Below, piece after piece: positions 7,104 through 12,243 of a stretch of 12,243 nucleotides of DNA. The position numbers and the translations under genes are program-made. The stretch's first letter is position 1. The number at the start of each line of letters is the position of its first letter. A model generated the notes under the pieces. The model was not told where the DNA came from. It saw only the letters and a list, made by a program, of their open reading frames with translations, and ran no database searches. The stretch comes from an uncultured Clostridium sp. (GTDB lineage: Bacteria > Bacillota_A > Clostridia > TANB77 > CAG-508), in NCBI GenBank assembly GCA_930980675.1, contig CAKNIU010000027.1:1-12243 (forward strand), read 5' to 3'.

Positions 7104-7224
7104 GCAATATACTTCTCTCGCATTTCGCCACGTGGGTCGCCAGATTAAACTCGCTCCAGCTCGCACGTTACGCTTCGCTCCTACGTCGCCTGCGCTCACT
7201 TGAAATGTTCGAAAACCATATTGC
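7104..7224 (+). repeat. GC-rich palindromic repeat element, copy 3 (overlaps comEC)
   Basis: 121 bp. The core matches copy 1 (opposite orientation) at 60 of 65 aligned bases and carries the same CATTTC/GAAATG inner stem (7121-7126, 7202-7207). The outer arms are eroded to a 7-bp GCAATAT/ATATTGC pair (7104-7110, 7218-7224). The right end lies inside comEC and provides its last codons and stop. Confidence 0.85.
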
Positions 7225-9652
7225 TAGATATTTTAGTACTTACTGAAATTTGATTTTTAAATTTAAAACTAATTTCTCCACATTCGTCTGTCCTATAAAT
7301 TTTGCAACCTATACTTTCAAGCCTTTCAATTACTCCACTATTTGGATGACCAAAATTGTTATCTTCTCCTACTCCAACTAGTGCAATTTGAGGTTTTACC
7401 GCTTCTAAAAATGACTTTGTTGTAGAGGTTTTTGAACCATGATGTGCAACTTTTAATATAGTAGATTGTAATTCTTCTAAATTTTCTTCATATAAGTTTA
7501 ATATCTTATTTTCTGCCTTTTCTTCAATGTCTCCCGTAAATAATATTGATATATTTTTCCACATAAATTTAAAAACAAGTGCATTATTATTTTTTTCATT
7601 GTCTGTTATGGGCTCATTATCTGGAAATAATATTTTTATTGTGCAATCTCCTATTTTTATAATATCTCCTTTTTTTACAAATATTAAATTTGTTTCCTGT
7701 TTTTGAGCCAAATTTATAAACGTATCATATTCGTTAGATTCCTGCCCTAAGCTTGAAATAATAGCACTTTTTACTTTCATATTTTTCATCACAAAATTAA
7801 GTCCTTGGCAGTGGTCTGAGTCAAAATGAGAGACTATAACATAGTCTATTGTTTTAATCCCTCTATCTAAAAGATATGGAAATAAAGTTTGTTCTCCTAC
7901 ATCAAATGTTTCTCCATATGAGCTACCTCCTCCATCTATCAAAATTGTTTCATTACTAACTCTAATTAAAGTACTGTCCCCCTGTCCTACATCAATAAAA
8001 TTAATTTCTAAGTTATCTCTTTTTGAAGTTATTACAGGATAAATGAAATTTAAAATTACTATTGCTATGGTAAAAAAAGCTATTGTTTTTTTACTTAATA
8101 TCATGCTATTTTGCTTCTTTACAAGTAGATACAAAAACAAGTAAAACAATATTATTAAAACCACATTTGGAGTAACAACATATATTTTTGAAAATGGAAT
8201 TAAACTACATATGTGAGCAATAAATATTAGCATTTTGAGCATTAAATTAAGTATTATAAATAATGGAGAAATAAATTTATGTAGTACCATATATAAGAAT
8301 ATTAATGCAAAAGCATAAAGCACTATTATGCCAAGTATCGCTCCCGCAAGTAAATTTGAAATTACAAAAGAAAGTGAAATTGTATTGAAAGTATACATCA
8401 TTATTGGAATTATTACTATATTTGCGGAAATAGTTACACTAATTGATTCTTTAATGTAATTGCATATGCTTTCCCATAAATTCCAACTTTTATTAGCAAT
8501 TTCTTTTTTATCTTCATAGTTTTGTATTTTTATAATTTCATTTTTCTCATTTTTTTCTTTTATTAAATTAGTAAATTTTTCTCTTGTCTGATTACTTAAT
8601 TTTTCTATAAAATTTGTTACAATTTTATTAAAAGCAACTATTCCTATAACTCCACCATAAGATAGCTGTACTCCTACATCAAATATTATATATGGATTTA
8701 ATATAATTTGAATTAGCATTGCTATAGCCATATTGTTCCATATATCAGGTTTTCTATGTATTATGCTTGCAATCACTCCCAAAGATGCCATTATTCCAGA
8801 CCTAACCACCGAACCTGTATTACCGGTTAAATTCATAAACAATACTATTACTATTAGCATTAATACTTGTCCTAATCGTTTACGTTTGAGAAATTTATTT
8901 ATATATGTAACTGCTAAAATAATATATACAAAATGCGACCCTGATACGGCAAGCATATGGGTTAAATTTGAAGTTTTAAAATCTTCTTGTATATTTTCTG
9001 ATAAATTTGTTCTATCACCAATAACCAATCCTATACATAGTTCAGCCTCGTTTTCATCTAAATTTGCCTTTAAAATGCTTTTTATATGTTCTTTAAATGA
9101 AATTATACCTTTTTGAATAAAACTCCCTTTATTTTTTGATTTGAGCTGTAATTGTGACCCTTCAAAAGTTCCATATATGGTTTGAGTTTTTAAATATAGA
9201 GAATAGTCATATCCTCCATAGTTTCTTTGAGCATTTGGCTTATTGTATATGGCGTTAAAAGTAATAATGTCACCATATTCTAATTCTTGGCTATAATCTT
9301 TCTTTTTAACATCTAGTAGGAATTTTTTACCTACAAAAATTTGTGTATCTGCAGTTTTTTTATTCTCTTCTTGTTCATTTTCATTTTGCATATTCTCATT
9401 TGTTTCACCAATTTCATTATTTTTCGAATTATTTTTTTGTGTATAACTATTTTGTGCTTCATTTATTTCTATAATATAGGTTGCTTTATAGTCAGTTTCA
9501 GATTTTTTGCCTAATATGATTCCCTCAAAATCTTGGGTAGCTCCATCTAATTCATAAACTTTATCATAGTCAAAAAAGACTACACCACAAGAGTGCAGTC
9601 CTATTATTGCCACAATTACAATAATAGTGAGAACACAAATTGGCCTATTCAT
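7196..9652 (-). CDS. comEC: ComEC/Rec2 DNA-uptake channel
   Basis: 818 residues. ComEC forms the membrane channel that takes single-stranded DNA into competent cells. Order: N-terminal membrane segment (about 4-20); an OB-fold-like domain (about 40-165) interrupted by a low-complexity Asn/Glu/Lys insert (66-104); the Competence membrane domain (about 200-540) with HMLAVSGSH (232-240) and VGVQLSYGG (326-334), interrupted by a charged cytosolic-looking loop (344-404); and a C-terminal metallo-beta-lactamase domain (548-800) with DVGQGDS (554-560), SHFDSDHCQG (608-617), TGD (706-708) and AHHGS (736-740), the proposed nuclease. All key motifs are intact. It starts 31 bp after the SH3 gene's stop, with AAAGGAAG ahead of the ATG, so the two probably form an operon. 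The final nine residues, from about S810, and the TGA are encoded by repeat copy 3, so the natural C-terminus seems to have been replaced. Confidence 0.95.
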   Translation of the reverse strand: MNRPICVLTIIVIVAIIGLHSCGVVFFDYDKVYELDGATQDFEGIILGKKSETDYKATYIIEINEAQNSYTQKNNSKNNEIGETNENMQNENEQEENKKTADTQIFVGKKFLLDVKKKDYSQELEYGDIITFNAIYNKPNAQRNYGGYDYSLYLKTQTIYGTFEGSQLQLKSKNKGSFIQKGIISFKEHIKSILKANLDENEAELCIGLVIGDRTNLSENIQEDFKTSNLTHMLAVSGSHFVYIILAVTYINKFLKRKRLGQVLMLIVIVLFMNLTGNTGSVVRSGIMASLGVIASIIHRKPDIWNNMAIAMLIQIILNPYIIFDVGVQLSYGGVIGIVAFNKIVTNFIEKLSNQTREKFTNLIKEKNEKNEIIKIQNYEDKKEIANKSWNLWESICNYIKESISVTISANIVIIPIMMYTFNTISLSFVISNLLAGAILGIIVLYAFALIFLYMVLHKFISPLFIILNLMLKMLIFIAHICSLIPFSKIYVVTPNVVLIILFYLFLYLLVKKQNSMILSKKTIAFFTIAIVILNFIYPVITSKRDNLEINFIDVGQGDSTLIRVSNETILIDGGGSSYGETFDVGEQTLFPYLLDRGIKTIDYVIVSHFDSDHCQGLNFVMKNMKVKSAIISSLGQESNEYDTFINLAQKQETNLIFVKKGDIIKIGDCTIKILFPDNEPITDNEKNNNALVFKFMWKNISILFTGDIEEKAENKILNLYEENLEELQSTILKVAHHGSKTSTTKSFLEAVKPQIALVGVGEDNNFGHPNSGVIERLESIGCKIYRTDECGEISFKFKNQISVSTKISSNMVFEHFK

Positions 9653-9683
9653 ATACTTCCTTTCTGTGCCCCCACTATTTAAT

Positions 9684-10622
9684 TCATTGTCTACTATCTG
9701 ATAAATATTGCTTCATCATATATCCATCGCCATCAGTAACAGATACTCTATACCAGTCTCCTTCTTCTCCCCTTACAGTAACTGGCGTATTAAGTCCTAC
9801 ACTTGCTACAATGTCTGATGAAGTTGTTGCTTGTGCCCTAATATATACAGCATCAACATTTACATACATTGTTTTTGGATAATCTTCTGAATTGACTGAT
9901 GAGTTGCTGTCTGAATTATTTTCTTCATTATTTGAATTATTGTTTTCTTCATTATCCGTGTTGTTAGCATTTTCTTCATTGCCAGAGTTTTCATTTGAAG
10001 AACTATTATTAGTATTTTCATCAGAACCCGCATTATTATTTTGATTATCTGATGAGTTTGTATCTGCCTCGTTATTATCTACAACATCACTGTTTCCATT
10101 TTCTGAACTTGTATCGTTATTATTAGTTTCACTAGCAGTTTCTTCTGTACCGTTAACATTATTAGTAAACACCCATCCAGAAGCTGTATCTGTTTGAATA
10201 TATGCCCATTTACCAGTTATAGAAACAACTAAAACCTCTGAGCCACTATTTACTGTTCCTATTACTGTTGAATTAATTAATGGTAAAATATATATGTTTG
10301 AATTGCTATTTATTATCCCATTTGAATTTGCTTTTGCTGGAATGCTAGTATTTGCAGTAGTTTCACTTACTTTAACATATTGCTTGCTTACATAACCTGT
10401 ATAGTCTTGATATTTAATTTGGTACCAATCTCCTTCTTCTGCAATAATATCAAATGAAGCATTTGCAGGTAAAACTGTTACTATGTTTGATGATGTTGAT
10501 GGAGTTTCTCTTACATTCAAAAAGTCTGTATCTTTTAAAGTTCCTGTATTTGCAAAACTAACACTTGCCATTATTAAGGCAAATATTATAATTATTGATA
10601 ATATATTTAGCAGTTTTTTCAT
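9684..10622 (-). CDS. Secreted protein with three bacterial SH3 domains and a low-complexity linker
   Basis: 312 residues. A signal peptide (1-24, likely cut after SFA) is followed by an SH3b domain at 33-85 (LNVRETPSTSSN, then GDWYQIK and GYVSKQYV), a weaker SH3b repeat at about 106-155 (KWAYIQ, GWVFTNN), a 90-residue Asn/Ser/Glu/Asp-rich disordered linker (157-247) and a third SH3b domain at 252-307 (VYIRAQATTSSD, GDWYRVS, GYMMKQYL). Such domains usually bind peptidoglycan; no enzymatic domain is present, so it may be a wall-binding adaptor or sensor. AGGAGG lies 6-9 nt before the ATG. A promoter is visible at 10733-10761, giving a leader of about 105 nt. comEC follows at 31 bp, suggesting joint expression. 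The linker DNA is rich in AAT and GAA codons but not a perfect tandem repeat. Confidence 0.88.
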   Translation of the reverse strand: MKKLLNILSIIIIFALIMASVSFANTGTLKDTDFLNVRETPSTSSNIVTVLPANASFDIIAEEGDWYQIKYQDYTGYVSKQYVKVSETTANTSIPAKANSNGIINSNSNIYILPLINSTVIGTVNSGSEVLVVSITGKWAYIQTDTASGWVFTNNVNGTEETASETNNNDTSSENGNSDVVDNNEADTNSSDNQNNNAGSDENTNNSSSNENSGNEENANNTDNEENNNSNNEENNSDSNSSVNSEDYPKTMYVNVDAVYIRAQATTSSDIVASVGLNTPVTVRGEEGDWYRVSVTDGDGYMMKQYLSDSRQ

Positions 10623-10732
10623 TTAGCTCCTCCTATGTCCTATTATTACTTTTATTCATAGCTTTTTTGTGTTTTTTTTCACATAACTTGGAAATTCTTT
10701 ATATCTTATTATTTATAAAAATATTCATAATT

Positions 10733-10761
10733 ATCTTATAACTAATGCCCTTCAAAGTCAA
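10733..10761 (-). promoter_or_regulatory. Promoter of the SH3-comEC operon
   Basis: TTGACT (10756-10761), a 17-bp spacer and TAAGAT (10733-10738) on the minus strand. The start would be near 10726, leaving about 105 nt of leader. No ComK- or SigH-type box was recognised. Confidence 0.5.
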
Positions 10762-10841
10762 GATATTTGTAACAATTTTGTAATATTTGTTGTATTCCAC
10801 TCCAAATTAATATCTAAAAATCATTATTTTTCCCTATATTA

Positions 10842-10987
10842 GAACAAAAGCGGGCTTTCTTGAATTTTTTGCTTGTTTTAAATTCATAACGCCCGCGTCT
10901 TTGTTCGTGCGCCAATTTTACAAATGTAAAATTGTGTGCAATGCTTTTATTGTATAGGAAAAACTTGATTTTTCCTATACAATAAAA
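10842..10987. other. Three consecutive hairpins in a 402-bp intergenic gap, function unknown
   Basis: Hairpin 1 (10842-10906) has three helices: GAACAAA/TTTGTTC, GCGGGC (10850-10855)/GCCCGC (10891-10896) and TGAATTT/AAATTCA (10861-10867, 10880-10886). Hairpin 2 (10908-10940) has a perfect 9-bp stem (10913-10921, 10926-10934) extended by five pairs past one bulge. Hairpin 3 (10945-10987) is a perfect 19-bp inverted repeat with a 5-nt loop. A stretch at 10827-10838 could pair with the left arm of hairpin 3 instead, with one bulged base. No open frame fits. It may be an RNA gene, a long 3' structure of the toxin transcript, or a small palindromic element. It is not homologous to the three repeats elsewhere in the window. 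Confidence 0.55.
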
Positions 10988-11008
10988 AACGTTGATTTCT
11001 CAACGTTT
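10984..11008 (-). terminator. Rho-independent terminator of the antitoxin-toxin operon
   Basis: On the minus strand, AAACGTTGA and its complement (arms 11000-11008 and 10987-10995, 4-nt loop) are followed directly by six U (the stem's last three and three more), 17 bp past the toxin stop. Its T tract overlaps the arm of hairpin 3 in the structured block. Confidence 0.75.
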
Positions 11009-11024
11009 ATAAATTTTCATTTAG

Positions 11025-11453
11025 TTAATTTTCATTTAATTGTAATATTTCTTCTTTTGTCATATGAACTTTTCTTTCATCCGGTATAAAATTATTTTTA
11101 TGGTATATTCTATAATCATTTATCAAATCTGTTAATTTATTATATGACAATTTTGCTGTCGTCTTCCTATATTTTGTTAGTTCCGGAAAATACTCAATGG
11201 TTAATGTATTATTTAATTGAGCATAACTATCAACATATATCACTTTTTCTTTTGGATTATCACTATCTAAAAAATAATTTGCTTCGCTATATAGTTGTGA
11301 GATTTTGTCCTTTGCTTTATCAATCGCTATAACTTCAATCTTATCTTCATCAATGTCTATTACAGCAACTAACATTGGATGAACTTTATCTGCAATCAAA
11401 TTAGTTTTATATCTTACCTTTAACCATAATACTTGTCCTACTTCTAAATCCAT
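11025..11453 (-). CDS. Candidate MazF/PemK-like toxin paired with a Panacea antitoxin
   Basis: 142 residues. The beginning VGQVLWLKVRYK (5-16), then HPMLVAVI (25-32) and alternating strands with YVDSYAQLNNTLTIEY (73-88), resembles the MazF/PemK/CcdB-like fold, whose members are often ribosome-independent endoribonucleases. The match is to the general strand pattern, not to a clear catalytic set. The C-terminal 40 residues are helical and charged, longer than in classic MazF. The best support is context: its ATG overlaps the stop of the Panacea gene by one base (TAATG), with GGAG 6-9 nt upstream, a coupling normal for toxin-antitoxin pairs. A terminator follows at once. If it is not a toxin, it would be an unknown Panacea partner. 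Confidence 0.6.
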   Translation of the reverse strand: MDLEVGQVLWLKVRYKTNLIADKVHPMLVAVIDIDEDKIEVIAIDKAKDKISQLYSEANYFLDSDNPKEKVIYVDSYAQLNNTLTIEYFPELTKYRKTTAKLSYNKLTDLINDYRIYHKNNFIPDERKVHMTKEEILQLNEN

Positions 11454-11935
11454 TATATCTCCATTACTTTTATTAATCCTTTATATTGTTTTTCAAATTT
11501 AGCCTTATACTTCTCTAAATTTATTACTGGAGCATAATATGTCTTATCACTTACTTCTTTCCAAGCTGTATCTTCATGTGTTATTTCTATCAATTCTTCA
11601 CAACTTGCATCTGAAAGTGATTCATATATTTTGTCTAAAAATTGTTCTATTTCTTTTGGTAAGATTATTTCTTCTCTGTTTGCTTGCATTGATGGATAAT
11701 TTTCAACTATTTCTTTTATAACTGGTCCATTGTCATATGCTACAAAATCATCTTCAAACAATAACTTGCCATATTTTGCTAGATATACTGTTTGTGCAAA
11801 ATATAAATACTTGTTTAATCTGATATTGCCTTCATATGCTTTTCTATTATGAAATTCAACTAAATTTGTGTTAAACATTTTTTTATCATTATCTTTAGAT
11901 AAAAAATACTTTGCAACTTCTTTTGCAGTTATCAT
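11453..11935 (-). CDS. Panacea-domain (DUF4065, SocA-like) antitoxin
   Basis: 160 residues. The Panacea signature is clear: RLNKYLYFAQ (39-48), LLFEDDFVAYDNGPV (58-72), and THEDTAW (119-125) near the end. Panacea proteins are antitoxins that neutralise many unrelated toxins, and the related SocA acts as a proteolytic adaptor for its toxin. Here it is the first gene, with AGGAGG 9 nt before the ATG, and it overlaps the next gene by one base. A promoter with a palindrome at the predicted start site (11956-11977) suggests self-regulation. The helical N-terminal 38 residues belong to the same domain; no separate DNA-binding domain is seen, so what binds the palindrome is not evident. Neighbouring tuf shows that this is a small accessory insertion beside a core gene. 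Confidence 0.85.
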   Translation of the reverse strand: MITAKEVAKYFLSKDNDKKMFNTNLVEFHNRKAYEGNIRLNKYLYFAQTVYLAKYGKLLFEDDFVAYDNGPVIKEIVENYPSMQANREEIILPKEIEQFLDKIYESLSDASCEELIEITHEDTAWKEVSDKTYYAPVINLEKYKAKFEKQYKGLIKVMEI

Positions 11936-11955
11936 GACATTCTACCTCCTTATTC

Positions 11956-11977
11956 ATATTATATGAACATATAATAT
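11956..11977. promoter_or_regulatory. 22-bp perfect palindrome at the antitoxin transcription start, candidate operator
   Basis: Two 10-bp arms (ATATTATATG and CATATAATAT) around an AA centre. It lies directly between the -10 box (11978-11983) and the Shine-Dalgarno, covering the expected start site, where a bound repressor would block transcription. The arms are all A/T except one G and one C, so chance is higher than usual, but 10 of 10 matching pairs is still notable. Confidence 0.55.
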
Positions 11978-12006
11978 ATTATATCACATTTTTATGTAAA
12001 TTTCAA
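11978..12006 (-). promoter_or_regulatory. Sigma-A promoter of the Panacea antitoxin-toxin operon
   Basis: TTGAAA (12001-12006), 17-bp spacer, perfect TATAAT (11978-11983) on the minus strand. Confidence 0.75.
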
Positions 12007-12051
12007 TATTATATATTTGTTCATTGTTCCTTTTAATTTTATCACAGTAGG

Positions 12052-12068
12052 AGATATTGTCAATATCT
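12052..12068. other. Short palindrome upstream of the antitoxin promoter
   Basis: AGATATTG and CAATATCT (8-bp arms) around a single T. It lies 46 bp upstream of the -35 box and 28 bp from the tuf terminator stem. It could be an upstream regulator site; nothing else supports a role. Confidence 0.25.
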
Positions 12069-12095
12069 TGCTAACAAAAATATAAATTGATTTCA

Positions 12096-12129
12096 TAAAA
12101 ACAAGGTAAGCAAAACTATTGCCTACCTT
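12096..12129 (-). terminator. Rho-independent terminator of tuf
   Basis: On the minus strand, AAGGTAGGC pairs with GCTTACCTT (12121-12129 with 12103-12111, one G-U pair, 9-nt loop) and is followed by GTTTTT. It lies 28 bp past the tuf stop codon. Confidence 0.8.
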
Positions 12130-12157
12130 ATTTTATATTATACTAAATTGTATATTA

Positions 12158-12243
12158 TTACTCAATTATTTCTGATACAACACCGCTGCCAACTGTTTTT
12201 CCACCTTCACGAATAGCGAATCTTAATCCTTGTTCGATAGCGA
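12158..12243 (-). CDS. tuf: Elongation factor Tu, C-terminal end only
   Basis: The last 27 complete codons are in the window. They include RFAIREGGKTVGSGVVSEII, the end of domain 3 of EF-Tu, which carries aminoacyl-tRNA to the ribosome as a GTP complex. The stop is TAA at 12158-12160; the rest lies beyond the right edge. A good terminator follows, so tuf ends its transcription unit here. Confidence 0.95.
   Translation of the reverse strand, partial: AIEQGLRFAIREGGKTVGSGVVSEIIE

Noticed and set aside
7034..7246. Plus-strand frame across repeat copy 3
   Set aside because: The second half is repeat sequence that is non-coding in the other copies, and it is antisense to comEC at its end.
9885..10160. 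Tandem repeat or phase-variable tract in the SH3 gene linker
   Set aside because: Codons are biased to Asn, Ser and Glu but no perfect tandem unit exists, and the frame is intact.

Overview
The DNA is very AT-rich, with strong AGGAGG-type ribosome binding sites, TTGAAA/TATAAT promoters and U-tract terminators. That fits a low-GC member of the Bacillota, most likely a Clostridia-like anaerobe. A BofC-type protein hints at a spore former. No tRNA, rRNA, CRISPR array, transposase or phage gene is visible.

Left part (1-3118), all on the minus strand: a membrane-anchored M23 (LytM) peptidase with its own sigma-A promoter and terminator, a six-helix-type CmpB-like membrane protein, and a single-pass extracytoplasmic protein of the PdaC/RsiV-like type. 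The last one is divergent from a plus-strand pair, a ClpE-like AAA+ unfoldase with an N-terminal zinc finger and pgsA (phosphatidylglycerophosphate synthase), which look translationally coupled. The clpE promoter carries a 14-bp inverted repeat that overlaps its -35 box.

Middle part (6184-10622), minus strand: a BofC C-terminal-domain protein, and an apparent two-gene operon of a secreted SH3-repeat protein followed by comEC, the DNA-uptake channel. Right part: a tightly overlapping Panacea (DUF4065) antitoxin plus MazF/PemK-like toxin candidate, with a clear promoter and a perfect 22-bp palindrome at the predicted transcription start. Last comes the C-terminal end of EF-Tu with its terminator.

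The most unusual content is not protein coding. Three copies of a GC-rich, roughly 120-155 bp palindromic element lie at 1208-1333, 6214-6367 and 7104-7224, each at the 3' end of a minus-strand gene. Their outer arms differ between copies but stay complementary, and the third copy supplies the last codons and stop of comEC. A second, unrelated structured block (10842-10987) has three consecutive hairpins in the 402-bp gap between the SH3 gene and the toxin gene. The rest of that gap holds the SH3-gene promoter and a roughly 105-nt leader in which I see nothing else.
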